From assembly GCA_947497895.1 (NCBI GenBank), contig CANMIL010000001.1, forward strand, positions 372,001-436,000: a DNA stretch of 64,000 nucleotides, in the 5' to 3' direction. Shown here piece by piece: positions 1-7,962 of this stretch. The notes under the pieces were generated by a model, which was given only the letters and a program-made list of their open reading frames with translations, did no database searches and was not told the origin of the DNA. The position numbers and the translations under genes were made by a program. How positions within the stretch are numbered: position 1 is the first letter of the stretch; each line of letters starts with the position of its first letter. Source of the stretch: an uncultured Tenacibaculum sp. (GTDB lineage: Bacteria; Bacteroidota; Bacteroidia; Flavobacteriales; Flavobacteriaceae).

Positions 1-212
1 GGATTTGTTGGATCAGCCAAAGTAACTAAATCGGCCATAAAAGGAATTTGTAAGGTAGTGCTCTCCAACATCATTCCTGGATGCCAATCGAACTTTTCAC
101 TTTTATCTAAAAATATTCCATTAAGCCCTTCAATAGGTGCTGCTAAACACGCTAGTCCTAGATTAAAAGGTCCTACTCCAATTGCTATAAAATCTGCTAT
201 ATTCTCTGCCAT
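1..212 (-). CDS. L-lysine/L-ornithine N-monooxygenase, N-terminal part (runs off the left edge)
   Basis: Only about the first 70 codons are in the window; the gene continues leftward. Residues 12-17 read GVGPFN, the FAD-binding motif of the IucD/PvdA/SidA N-hydroxylating monooxygenases, and the following stretch ([13 protein letters not shown], then [15 protein letters not shown]) is typical of this family. These enzymes hydroxylate the side-chain amine of lysine, ornithine or a diamine, using NADPH and O2, as the first oxidative step of hydroxamate siderophore synthesis. The ATG lies 6 bases after the stop of the decarboxylase gene, so the two form one operon. With a decarboxylase first, the likely substrate is cadaverine or a similar diamine (inference). 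Confidence 0.88.
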   Translation of the reverse strand, partial: MAENIADFIAIGVGPFNLGLACLAAPIEGLNGIFLDKSEKFDWHPGMMLESTTLQIPFMADLVTLADPTN

Positions 213-218
213 TTTAGT

Positions 219-1724
219 CTAATTATTAGTTTTATATTGTTCTCCTTTTTGTCTGATCATATTTAAGATCTCAAAAAGATTTTCTTCTGTATTATTCGGA
301 TTCAATAGCGTGAATTTTAAATAGATGTTACCATCTAATTTGGTGCTAGCAACAGAGGTTTTCCCTTGTTTGTACAAAGTATTTTTAATGTACATGTTTA
401 CTCTATCGTGCACCTTGTTTTCTCGAACTCCTAAGGCTTTATATCGAAACACTACTGTGCTTAACTCAGGCTCATGAGCCACTTCAAAATGAACGTCATC
501 CTTAATTTTGTTGTAAACTGAAGTTGCTAAATGATGAACTCTTTCTAAATACTTTGCAATTGTTCCTTTACCTAATGTTTTTAGAGTAAACCAAACCTTA
601 AGTGCATCAAATCTTCTCGTTGTTTGAATAGATTTTTCAATTAGATTAGGTCTTTCTACATCTTTATCTTCAATAGGATTCAAATAATCCGCGTAATATG
701 ATACATATTGAAAATGTTTCTTATCCTTGGCTAAATAGGCACTACAGCAAACTGGCTGAAACATGGTTTTATGGAAATCCACAGTAATAGAATCAACCGA
801 ACTAATTTTTTCGAAATAATTCTTGTGTGTATCTGTTAAAACATAACATCCACCATAAGCTCCGTCGGCATGTAACCACATTTTATAATCTTTCGCAACA
901 CTCGAAATCGTTTCCAGCGGATCAAAACTACCGTAATCTGTAGTTCCTAAAGTAGCTACAACTGCCACCGGAATATTACCTTCTTGCTTTACTTTTTCAA
1001 TGGCTAAAACCAATTCATTCGGATCCATTCGCATTCTACTATCCGTTTTGACTGGAATAACGGCATCATACCCCATACCTAATAAAGCAGCGTTCTTCTT
1101 GATACTAAAATGAGCTTTGTCTGAACAGAATATTCTGAACTTACTAACTTCATCAAACCAACCATTTTGCTTAATATTCACTCCATAATGTTCAAAAGCA
1201 TAATGGTCTCTCGCCATCAATAATGCCATAAAGTTCGACTGGGTACCTCCACTAGTAAAAACTCCATCCGAGGTTTCTGGAAATTTAAACTCGTTACAAA
1301 TCCATCGAATTACTGCTTGTTCTATAAATGTTGCTGAAGTACTTTGATCCCAAGTTTCAATAGCTGTATTTATCGTAGTCGCAATAATTTCAGCAGCCAT
1401 TGCTGGTAACACTACAGGGCAATTTAAATGGGCTACATAATTAGGATTATGAAAAGCAATTGTATTCTTAATATATAAGTTGTTCAGATATTCTAAAGCA
1501 TTCTCAAAAGAAAGTGTGCTTACTCCATCAATTTGGGCATCAATCTTATGTTGATTTATCTCCTCCAAATTGTCACCTGCATAAAAATCTTTTTTACTAA
1601 AGAACTGTTTTAAGGTCTCTAAAATTAAATTTGTTTGTTTTTCTAAGTCTTTGAAAGACTCTCCGTGTAGTAAGTTAGTTTCTAGCGAAGAATCGACAAG
1701 TACCGGGAATTCGTCTAAGATCAT
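219..1724 (-). CDS. Group II pyridoxal-phosphate amino acid decarboxylase of a siderophore operon
   Basis: A 501-residue protein of the aromatic-amino-acid/glutamate decarboxylase fold. The PLP region shows FTSGGTQSN (156-164), HADGAYGG (285-292) and the Schiff-base lysine K319 in DFHK. In hydroxamate siderophore clusters (desferrioxamine, bisucaberin) a decarboxylase of this group converts lysine to cadaverine, which the next enzyme hydroxylates; in other clusters homologues act on diaminobutyrate. The immediately downstream N-monooxygenase supports the lysine/cadaverine reading, but the substrate cannot be told from sequence alone. It is the first gene of its operon, with a promoter-like region upstream. 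Confidence 0.88.
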   Translation of the reverse strand: MILDEFPVLVDSSLETNLLHGESFKDLEKQTNLILETLKQFFSKKDFYAGDNLEEINQHKIDAQIDGVSTLSFENALEYLNNLYIKNTIAFHNPNYVAHLNCPVVLPAMAAEIIATTINTAIETWDQSTSATFIEQAVIRWICNEFKFPETSDGVFTSGGTQSNFMALLMARDHYAFEHYGVNIKQNGWFDEVSKFRIFCSDKAHFSIKKNAALLGMGYDAVIPVKTDSRMRMDPNELVLAIEKVKQEGNIPVAVVATLGTTDYGSFDPLETISSVAKDYKMWLHADGAYGGCYVLTDTHKNYFEKISSVDSITVDFHKTMFQPVCCSAYLAKDKKHFQYVSYYADYLNPIEDKDVERPNLIEKSIQTTRRFDALKVWFTLKTLGKGTIAKYLERVHHLATSVYNKIKDDVHFEVAHEPELSTVVFRYKALGVRENKVHDRVNMYIKNTLYKQGKTSVASTKLDGNIYLKFTLLNPNNTEENLFEILNMIRQKGEQYKTNN

Positions 1725-1753
1725 TTATTTTTATTTAGTCTTAATAGTTGCAG

Positions 1754-1809
1754 CAAAATTAAGACGTAAAAAAATGTTAAAATGACGCAAATGTGAGAAA
1801 AAATGACGC
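1754..1809 (-). promoter_or_regulatory. Promoter region of the siderophore operon with 21-bp-spaced direct repeats
   Basis: On the minus strand 1761-1754 reads TAATTTTG, matching the Bacteroidetes -7 consensus TAnnTTTG, about 30 bases before the decarboxylase ATG. Upstream of it the 10-mer AAAATGACGC (plus-strand reading) occurs twice, at 1779-1788 and 1800-1809, exactly 21 bases apart, which is two helical turns. Such spacing suits an activator that binds direct repeats, for example an AraC-type protein. No clear Fur box was recognised. Confidence 0.45.
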
Positions 1810-1861
1810 GATATTACACGCTAATAATACCAATAAAAAAATTGAACATTTAGGTATAAAA

Positions 1862-1899
1862 ACAAACAAAGTCAGAGATATATCTCCAACTTTGTTTGT
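1862..1899 (-). terminator. Intrinsic terminator after the first photolyase gene
   Basis: Perfect 11-bp stem ACAAACAAAGT (1862-1872) with ACTTTGTTTGT (1889-1899); the loop itself contains the palindrome GAGATATATCTC. Read on the minus strand the hairpin is followed by TTTTATA. It lies 20 bases past the stop of the leftward photolyase gene. Confidence 0.75.
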
Positions 1900-1918
1900 G
1901 TTATTATTTCTGAGAAAA

Positions 1919-3205
1919 TTATGCCTTCTTGTAGGCTTCAAGGGCTCTTAATCTAGCAATTTTATGATCTACAATTGGTTCTGGATAGGTCAATTCATTT
2001 AAATCTTCTACCCATTTTCTCGTATACTTCAATTCTTTATCGAACTTTTTTAACTGTTCTGTAGGATTAAAAATTCTAAAATAAGGTGCGGCATCGCATC
2101 CTGTTCCAGCCGCCCATTGCCAATTACCATTGTTCGATGCCAATTCATAATCTAACAGCTTTTCAGCAAAGTAAGCTTCTCCCCATCTCCAATCAATAAG
2201 TAAATGCTTACATAAAAAACTTGCTGTAATCATTCGTACACGATTGTGCATATAACCAGTTTCATTTAATTGACGCATTCCTGCATCAACAATCGGATAA
2301 CCAGTTTCACCTTTACACCATTTTTTAAACTCTTCTTCATTATTTCTCCAAGGAACAACATCATATTTTTCACGGAAGTTTCTGGTAACTACTTTTGGAA
2401 AATGAAATAGTATTTGCATAAAAAACTCGCGCCAAATAAGTTCACTTAAAAATATAGCGTTTGTTTTTAAAGCATGTTTTACCATTGTACGAATACTTAC
2501 TTGTCCAAATCTTAAATAAGGTGATAAATACGACGTTTGATCTAATGCAGGATAATCACGAACCTCTTCATAATTAAATAGCTTGTCAATTTTATATGGA
2601 ACTACTTTAATCGTGCTTTCTTCAAAACCTATTTCCTCCATTGAAGGAAAGTCAATATTATAGTTATAAAAGTTATTAGAATATTCACTTGTATCATTTT
2701 GAATCAAGTGTTCTTCTTCTTTAAATAGCTTCAACCATTGATTTTTAAAAGGTGTGTATACGGTATACGGGGTATTATCTTTTTTTAACACCTCTCCTTT
2801 TTCAAAAATTACTTGATCTTTAAATGTATTTGCAGGAATTTCATTCTTCTCAAAATGACCAATAACCTCAGCATCTCTTTTCAAAGCATAAGGTTCGTAA
2901 TCTCGATTAAAGAACAGCCCTTTACATGAATACTCTTCTAATAGGTCATTCCAAACCTTTAGCGGGTTTCCTGTTTTTACAGTTAAAGCGCTACCAAACT
3001 GTTTTAATTTGGTATCTATTTCTTGCAAGGTTTTATAAATGAACGTTACTCTTGCGTCGTCCTTAGGGAGTTTATCGAGTATTTCTTCGTCAAAAATAAA
3101 AACTGGAATGACTTCAAAACCAGATTTTAATGCATGAAATAAAGCGGTATTATCCTCTAAACGAAGATCTCTCCTAAACCAATAAAAAACAATATTATTT
3201 TTCAT
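1919..3205 (-). CDS. phrB: Deoxyribodipyrimidine photolyase, class I type
   Basis: FAD-dependent, light-driven repair of cyclobutane pyrimidine dimers. The N-terminal antenna domain opens with WFRRDLRLEDN (from residue 9); the C-terminal FAD domain carries the canonical NGNWQW (from about 359), GTGCDAAPYFRIFNP and the earlier LSPYLRFGQVS. I start it at the ATG at 3205 because the protein then begins MKNNIVFYWFRRD, as photolyases do; an upstream in-frame start would add 12 residues lying inside the previous gene. Its first codons overlap the end of the SRPBCC gene by 11 bases, implying translational coupling in the DUF2452-SRPBCC-photolyase operon. All key FAD residues look intact, unlike the second photolyase-family gene of the window. 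Confidence 0.93.
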   Translation of the reverse strand: MKNNIVFYWFRRDLRLEDNTALFHALKSGFEVIPVFIFDEEILDKLPKDDARVTFIYKTLQEIDTKLKQFGSALTVKTGNPLKVWNDLLEEYSCKGLFFNRDYEPYALKRDAEVIGHFEKNEIPANTFKDQVIFEKGEVLKKDNTPYTVYTPFKNQWLKLFKEEEHLIQNDTSEYSNNFYNYNIDFPSMEEIGFEESTIKVVPYKIDKLFNYEEVRDYPALDQTSYLSPYLRFGQVSIRTMVKHALKTNAIFLSELIWREFFMQILFHFPKVVTRNFREKYDVVPWRNNEEEFKKWCKGETGYPIVDAGMRQLNETGYMHNRVRMITASFLCKHLLIDWRWGEAYFAEKLLDYELASNNGNWQWAAGTGCDAAPYFRIFNPTEQLKKFDKELKYTRKWVEDLNELTYPEPIVDHKIARLRALEAYKKA

Positions 3206-3680
3206 TAAACATTTTTTCCAATGTGTTAAACCTATGCTCAAATATGTCTTGTAACTGTTTCTTTATAAAAACATTCTGAGCTATTGTTCCCAAAAAACCT
3301 AAAGGTATTTTATACGAAATTTTATCTTCCATAAGTGTTTTACCTCCAGGCGTTTCATAGAACCAATGCTCGTGATGCCACATATTATACGGCCCAAAGC
3401 GTTGTTCGTCAATAAAAAACTCACGCTCTTTTACATGTGTTATCTCGGTTACCCAATTTTGCTTTATTCCTGGTAAAATTCCTACTTTGTAGGTTATAAT
3501 TTGACCTGCATATGCTTTATGGTTTAATTCAGAAGTTATTTGAAACCCCATATGGGACGGGGTTATTCTCTGCAGATTTTCAGGTGAACTAAAAAAATCC
3601 CAGGCTTCTTCTAACGATACATTTAATACTTGCTTTGTATATAACGTATATATTCCTGAATGCTTTTTAAACTCAATCAT
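3195..3680 (-). CDS. SRPBCC (START/Bet v1-like) ligand-binding family protein
   Basis: A 161-residue protein of the SRPBCC fold, seen in the opening IYTLYTKQVLNVSLEEAWDF and in SSPENLQRITP, a pattern common in polyketide-cyclase/dehydrase-like proteins. These proteins bind hydrophobic ligands; the ligand here is unknown. Members are often found beside photolyase genes, and here the gene lies between DUF2452 (its ATG ends one base before that gene's stop) and the photolyase, whose start it overlaps. No signal peptide, so cytoplasmic. Confidence 0.8.
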   Translation of the reverse strand: MIEFKKHSGIYTLYTKQVLNVSLEEAWDFFSSPENLQRITPSHMGFQITSELNHKAYAGQIITYKVGILPGIKQNWVTEITHVKEREFFIDEQRFGPYNMWHHEHWFYETPGGKTLMEDKISYKIPLGFLGTIAQNVFIKKQLQDIFEHRFNTLEKMFNEK

Positions 3681-3681
3681 T

Positions 3682-4080
3682 TTATGATTTTTCTATTTTA
3701 TTCCAAATTTTATCCGAGTCTAATCTAAAACTACCAACATAGTTGAAGTTACACTCTGTTGGTTTAAGCAATGATAAAAAGTATCCTTTATCGTTTTGGT
3801 AAAGATGGTAAATTTCGCCAACAATAGGTTCGAATGTGAATTTCGCACTATATACTAATTCGTTGTATGTAAATTTACTATACAACGTTTCAAACTCCTT
3901 TTTCAGTTCGTCAAAAGAAGCTTTTATTTGCTTATTTGCTAATGTTATATTTTGCTTCTTCCAACTTACAGAGTTTGGTAAATCTATTTTCGGTGCTGTG
4001 AAATTTGTTGCATACGGTTTTAAGTAAGCGTCATATTCTTTCGTCTCCTCGTTGTAAACAACATTATCAGGTCTTTTCAT
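3682..4080 (-). CDS. DUF2452 family protein
   Basis: A 132-residue soluble protein that opens MKRPDNVVYNEETKEYDAYL and ends in a segment about Y/F-rich strands (EIYHLYQNDKGYFLSLLKP). I recognise it as DUF2452, a family of unknown function in Bacteroidetes and some Proteobacteria. It is the first gene of a three-gene unit with the SRPBCC protein and the photolyase, so it may act in photorepair or photoprotection (inference from context only). Confidence 0.75.
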   Translation of the reverse strand: MKRPDNVVYNEETKEYDAYLKPYATNFTAPKIDLPNSVSWKKQNITLANKQIKASFDELKKEFETLYSKFTYNELVYSAKFTFEPIVGEIYHLYQNDKGYFLSLLKPTECNFNYVGSFRLDSDKIWNKIEKS

Positions 4081-4395
4081 GTATTTATTCTTTTCTTGTT
4101 CTTTATAAGTTATATGTAATTTATCAGAACCATTAAGTTAGTAATGAATTATTTGATATGATTGAACCTAAGTATCAATATTAAAATTAGATATTTAATA
4201 TAACGAAAACGCTTAAATATTACTATACTTTTATCTCTTAGAGGGATACCACAGATTTCGTGCGAGTTACTATGACTAATAGCGACTATATCTACTAACA
4301 AAAAAGAGAATGTCTTAGTAAGAAACTTCTTAACACAGACAATGACAATTCCAAAAAAATGAAATCTGCAGCACCACCTCTCTCAAGAGTTCTTC
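4081..4395. other. Intergenic region between the DUF2452 and glutathione peroxidase genes
   Basis: About 315 bases with no convincing gene. It should hold the promoter of the DUF2452 unit, though I see no clear -7 box. A short perfect hairpin, TAAGAA/TTCTTA near 4319-4332, is too weak to call a terminator for the leftward peroxidase gene. The GTTAAACAAAAT motif of the other light-cluster promoters was not seen here. Confidence 0.4.
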
Positions 4396-4938
4396 TTATA
4401 TATATTTCGTTATTTTTTTACTATTCGGTTTCGTCATTGAATAGAAATAATCCAATAATCTACCATTCTCATCAACTAAATACTTCTGAAAATTCCATTT
4501 TACTGTTGAATTAGAATTTCCATTTAATCCTTTTTGCGTTAACCACTTGTACAATTCATGCTGACCTTCACCTTTAACATCTACCTTTTCGGTTATTAAA
4601 AAAGTAACTCCATAATTTCTCTCACAAAAACTTTCAATTTCCGTAGCTGTCCCCGGTTCTTGTCCTCCAAATTGATTGCACGGAACTCCAATGATCATTA
4701 AATTATCCTTGTGAGCATTGTATAACTCCTGAAGACCTTTGTACTGCCCCGTAAATCCGCATTTTGAGGCTACATTTACAAATAGTAACTTCTTTCCTTT
4801 ATAGTCGTGTAAACTAATTGGATTATTATTAATATCATTAATTTCTATATCGTATAAAGAGGTTTTAGGCTCTAATGTTTGTGCTTTTATTGATGATCCG
4901 AACAGTGTCATAAATACTAATATTTTTAATAGTTTCAC
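4396..4938 (-). CDS. Glutathione peroxidase-family thiol peroxidase (Cys type), exported
   Basis: A 180-residue enzyme that reduces peroxides with thiols. The peroxidatic cysteine is C60 in ASKCGFTGQY, with CNQFGGQEPG (about 87-96) and W148 in KWNFQKYLV completing the Cys-Gln-Trp set. Residues 1-20 form a signal peptide (hydrophobic core, then IKAQ), so it probably acts in the periplasm. It is the last gene of the run that starts with the cryptochrome at 9429, 15 bases after the CIA30 gene, which fits a defence against light-generated peroxides (inference). Confidence 0.9.
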   Translation of the reverse strand: MKLLKILVFMTLFGSSIKAQTLEPKTSLYDIEINDINNNPISLHDYKGKKLLFVNVASKCGFTGQYKGLQELYNAHKDNLMIIGVPCNQFGGQEPGTATEIESFCERNYGVTFLITEKVDVKGEGQHELYKWLTQKGLNGNSNSTVKWNFQKYLVDENGRLLDYFYSMTKPNSKKITKYI

Positions 4939-4953
4939 AGTTTTAATTTTTGG

Positions 4954-5484
4954 TTATTCGATTGTTATTTTTTTTATTTTTAATTCAAATTTTTCATCTT
5001 TCTTATTTCCTATCAAAATAGCGATTTCTTCAATGCTTTTTGAATCAAAATTTCCCTTATTCAATCTATATCCTCTAAAAGAAGGATAAAAATCATTTAA
5101 GTTTAGTTCTATTCTTTGCTCTTTATTTGTTGTGTTAAATGACTGTACATACCAAAACCTCATGTATTGTTTAGATTTAATACGAAACTGGTACTTTTTA
5201 CCATCTCCATTTACCCACAAAACAATCTTTTTATGACTTTCATCGATCGCAATATTAGTTTTTAATCGAGTCATAGCGAAGCCTCCATTATTTTCAGTAA
5301 ACACATTTCCTGAAAACACTCCATATCCGTTAGAATTTGAAAGCATTGCAGAAGTAGAAATACCTCCCATGACATCATCATTGGTTTGTCTCCATTTCTG
5401 GGAACTATTCTTTGAGAAATCATATATGATTATTTCAGAAACTGTCATAAATAAAACGGTTATAAGGATAAAAAATCGCATCAT
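4954..5484 (-). CDS. CIA30 family protein
   Basis: A 176-residue protein with an N-terminal hydrophobic segment (likely signal or anchor) and then the CIA30 signature: YDFSKN, WRQTNDDVMGGIS, FSGNVFTENNGGFAMTRL. In mitochondria CIA30 is a complex I assembly factor; the bacterial proteins share its galactose-binding-like fold and their role is unknown. It is transcribed between the SDR (5-base gap) and the peroxidase (15-base gap), and homologues are common in photolyase-containing clusters. Confidence 0.82.
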   Translation of the reverse strand: MMRFFILITVLFMTVSEIIIYDFSKNSSQKWRQTNDDVMGGISTSAMLSNSNGYGVFSGNVFTENNGGFAMTRLKTNIAIDESHKKIVLWVNGDGKKYQFRIKSKQYMRFWYVQSFNTTNKEQRIELNLNDFYPSFRGYRLNKGNFDSKSIEEIAILIGNKKDEKFELKIKKITIE

Positions 5485-5489
5485 ATAGC

Positions 5490-6164
5490 TTATAATTTGA
5501 CGCTTACAATTCCGGCATCCATAGGTATTACTTGGCCTGAAATGGATTTTGAATGATCCGCTAGCAAATATTCAGCTAATGTAGCTACTTCCTTAGGATC
5601 TAAGTATTGTTTTAAAGGGTGTCTATCTCTCATACTTTCTTGTTGCTTTTCATTTCTCAGCAATCTCGCAGCTAAAGGAGTGTCTGTAACGGTTGGAGCA
5701 ATTACATTGAATCTTATTTTCGTTGCGTATTCTGCTGCTAACGATTTCGCTAGACCTTCAATAGCCGCCTTGCTGACCGCAATGCTCGAATGGAAAGGCA
5801 TTCCTAAGTGCGTAGCAACCGTACTAAACAAAACTACACTTCCTTTTGATTGAGATAATTGCTTCTCGTAATGTTTTATGACTTTAATAGCACCCAGTAC
5901 ATTAATATTAAAATCGTTTTGGAAATCTTCAATTTTAAGCCTACTCAAGGATTTTAAATTAATACTACCAGGACAGTATACCAATCCTTGAAGATCTTCA
6001 ATATCGGGTAAATCATCTTCTAAAACATCTAAGCTATGATGCGTTATGTTATCGATATCATTTGTCCCTCTGCTAAAGGTAATAACGTTATGTGTATCCT
6101 TAAGCTGGTTTGCTATGGATGCTCCAATTCCCTTACTTCCCCCTACTATCAAAATGCTTTTCAT
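5490..6164 (-). CDS. SDR-family protein lacking the catalytic tyrosine
   Basis: A 224-residue Rossmann protein with the cofactor motif VGGSKGIG (7-14) and YCPG (63-66) in place of NAG. The catalytic region reads S114 ... I128-A-V-S-K132: the tyrosine of the classical YxxxK pair is replaced by isoleucine, while the serine and lysine remain. This branch is found next to photolyase and folE genes in several phyla. With folE and a PTPS upstream, a pterin-related role such as sepiapterin-like reduction is tempting, but the missing tyrosine argues against a standard dehydrogenase mechanism. Confidence 0.85.
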   Translation of the reverse strand: MKSILIVGGSKGIGASIANQLKDTHNVITFSRGTNDIDNITHHSLDVLEDDLPDIEDLQGLVYCPGSINLKSLSRLKIEDFQNDFNINVLGAIKVIKHYEKQLSQSKGSVVLFSTVATHLGMPFHSSIAVSKAAIEGLAKSLAAEYATKIRFNVIAPTVTDTPLAARLLRNEKQQESMRDRHPLKQYLDPKEVATLAEYLLADHSKSISGQVIPMDAGIVSVKL

Positions 6165-6193
6165 CTATTCTTTTATTTTTTTGAGTGTAACTG

Positions 6194-6895
6194 TTAACTT
6201 TTCAAATAGTTCTGTAACTCAACAATTTTCTCTTGCTTATTAAAAGCTCCTCCGTAAAAACAGGTAACGGTTGATGAAGAGTCGTCTTTAACTCCTCTTG
6301 AAGAAACACATAAATGCTTTGCGTCAATAATTACAGCGACATCTTCAGTTTCAAGAATGTTTTGCAAATCAATCGCTATTTGATTCGTTAAACGCTCCTG
6401 TACCTGAGGTCTTTTCGCATAATACTGAACAATTCTATTCAACTTTGAAAGTCCTATCACTTTCCCCGATGAGATATAAGCCACATGTGCCTTTCCGATA
6501 ATCGGTACAAAATGGTGTTCACAGTTTGAATAAAACTGAATGTCCTTTTCAATCAACATTTGATTGTATTGATATTTGTTATCAAACAATGCTATTTTCG
6601 GCTTATTTTCAGGATTCAATCCTGAAAAGATCTCATCAATATACATCTTTGCTACACGCTGAGGAGTTCCTTTTAACGAATCATCAGTTAAATCTAGCCC
6701 CATTACGTCCATTATCTGTGAAAATAAATCAGCTATTTTTTCTTTTTTATCCTCATCTGATATATCGAAAGCATCTGCTTTCATTGGGGTTTCTATTCCT
6801 GTAAATAAATGATCTTCTCCTATTTCGTCTACTGAAAGACCATTTAGCGAATTAGACGTTAAAAGGGTATTCAACAAAGTTTCTTGGTGTTTCAT
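6194..6895 (-). CDS. folE: GTP cyclohydrolase I
   Basis: Converts GTP to 7,8-dihydroneopterin triphosphate, the entry step to folates and pterins. The 233-residue protein has the zinc ligands C125 and C196 and catalytic H127/H128 in CEHHF, with GTPQRVAKM (77-85) and GKVIGLSKLNRIVQYYAKRP nearby. Its start overlaps the end of the PTPS gene by 44 bases; I keep the long start because the region before 40 (GEDHLFTGIETPMKADAF) looks like the extension seen in flavobacterial FolE. Its place in a photolyase operon suggests it supplies an antenna pterin or folate. Confidence 0.95.
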   Translation of the reverse strand: MKHQETLLNTLLTSNSLNGLSVDEIGEDHLFTGIETPMKADAFDISDEDKKEKIADLFSQIMDVMGLDLTDDSLKGTPQRVAKMYIDEIFSGLNPENKPKIALFDNKYQYNQMLIEKDIQFYSNCEHHFVPIIGKAHVAYISSGKVIGLSKLNRIVQYYAKRPQVQERLTNQIAIDLQNILETEDVAVIIDAKHLCVSSRGVKDDSSSTVTCFYGGAFNKQEKIVELQNYLKS

Positions 6896-7274
6896 ATAGT
6901 TTAATTTTTAATTCCAAATGTTCTGGAATTTCTTTTTTAATTACTTGGTAAATCACAATGGCAATATTTTCAACAGTTGGATTTACGTCTTTAAAATGTT
7001 CTACTTCTAAATTCAAATTTTTATGATCAAAAGGCTCTAAAACCTTTTCTTTAATAATATCGGACAATATTTTTGTATCGATCACATATCCTGTTTCTTC
7101 ATCTACATATCCGATAACCGTGACTTCTAATTCATAATTATGGCCATGATAATGTGGATTGTTACATTTTCCGAAAACTTCCTTATTCTTCTCATCAGTC
7201 CAATTTTTGTTGTGTAACCGGTGGGCAGCATTAAAATGCTCTTTTCTTGTTATTCCCAGTTTAAATTCACTCAT
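6852..7274 (-). CDS. 6-pyruvoyl-tetrahydropterin synthase / 6-carboxytetrahydropterin synthase family
   Basis: A 140-residue enzyme of the PTPS/QueD family. Zinc ligands are H18 (FNAAHRL), H43 and H45 (HYHGHNY); C37 is the nucleophile in GKCNNP, and DHKNLN is at 83-88. The stretch from GKCNNP to DHKNLN resembles animal PTPS more than typical QueD, from memory of those sequences. PTPS makes 6-pyruvoyl-tetrahydropterin from dihydroneopterin triphosphate on the way to biopterin-type cofactors; QueD makes the queuosine precursor. No other queuosine gene is nearby and folE follows with an overlap, so I favour a pterin role. Confidence 0.85.
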   Translation of the reverse strand: MSEFKLGITRKEHFNAAHRLHNKNWTDEKNKEVFGKCNNPHYHGHNYELEVTVIGYVDEETGYVIDTKILSDIIKEKVLEPFDHKNLNLEVEHFKDVNPTVENIAIVIYQVIKKEIPEHLELKIKLYETPRNFVEYPFNV

Positions 7275-7559
7275 TTATCTCTTAGCTATCTTATTATTGT
7301 TTATTGCTCTTTGTCTAGTACATTTGAATCTTCCCACTGAAAATTCTCGTTTTGCTTGATGCTTAGTACTTCTTCCTTGAACTCTCTTTCTCCAACGCTT
7401 AAAACTTGTTACTTTTAAATTCCGCCTCATCAACTGAATTACTTCTTTCTCACTAAGCCTGAATTGAAATTTAATAGCATCAAAAGTTGTTCTGTCTTCC
7501 CATGCCATTTCAATTATACGATCTATTTCAATAGCCGTCAATGAACTCAAATTCTTCAT
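7275..7559 (-). CDS. DUF2805 / TIGR03643 family protein
   Basis: A 94-residue basic protein: an N-terminal helical part with IIEMAWEDRTTFDAIKFQF (14-32), then LSEKEVIQLMRRNLK and an Arg/Lys-rich tail. I recognise the DUF2805 family, whose helix-turn-helix-like pattern suggests nucleic-acid binding. Members commonly sit beside photolyase/cryptochrome genes. Its stop abuts the PTPS ATG and its start overlaps the previous gene by 32 bases, so it is part of the same tightly coupled operon. Confidence 0.8.
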   Translation of the reverse strand: MKNLSSLTAIEIDRIIEMAWEDRTTFDAIKFQFRLSEKEVIQLMRRNLKVTSFKRWRKRVQGRSTKHQAKREFSVGRFKCTRQRAINNNKIAKR

Positions 7560-7959
7560 TCGATAAATTTTTTAAATCAATCATTTTGTCAAAAAACTTC
7601 TTGTTGAAAGTATTTCCGTGCTTTTCCATCTGTACAAAGCTTCCATCTGAGTGTATGCTAAAATACGTCCCATTAAAAATGACTAACTTGTAATATGGAA
7701 TCGCCCATGAGAATCGCTTTAATTGATTCGTTATATGCACAATAATTCCTTTGGGTCGAAGTTCTATATTCGCGTAATTTAAATCAGAAACCTTGTTTAC
7801 AAAGCCCTGAAAGTTGTGACTCACATTGTTTATTATTAATCTACCACTTCCAATTCCTCCTAAACGTAATTTGTCTAGGAAGGAAAATGACTTTCCAATT
7901 AAATGATTAATTTCACGTAGGTCTGATTTTTCCGTATATGTTGTATTAAAAATAATCAT
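7528..7959 (-). CDS. Conserved protein of unknown function in the cryptochrome operon
   Basis: A 143-residue soluble protein that I do not recognise. It looks like a mixed beta-strand protein without signal peptide: MIIFNTTYTEKSDLREINH at the start, a Gly/Ser-rich turn LGGIGSGRLII, and an aromatic region WAIPYYKLVIFNGTYFSIH. It starts 3 bases after the cryptochrome stop and overlaps DUF2805, so it is almost surely co-expressed with them. A role with the flavoprotein is possible but unproved. Confidence 0.7.
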   Translation of the reverse strand: MIIFNTTYTEKSDLREINHLIGKSFSFLDKLRLGGIGSGRLIINNVSHNFQGFVNKVSDLNYANIELRPKGIIVHITNQLKRFSWAIPYYKLVIFNGTYFSIHSDGSFVQMEKHGNTFNKKFFDKMIDLKNLSNEEFEFIDGY

Positions 7960-7962
7960 GTC

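Noticed and set aside
1862-1899. The inner GAGATATATCTC palindrome as a separate operator
   Set aside because: It forms the loop of a clear terminator hairpin.
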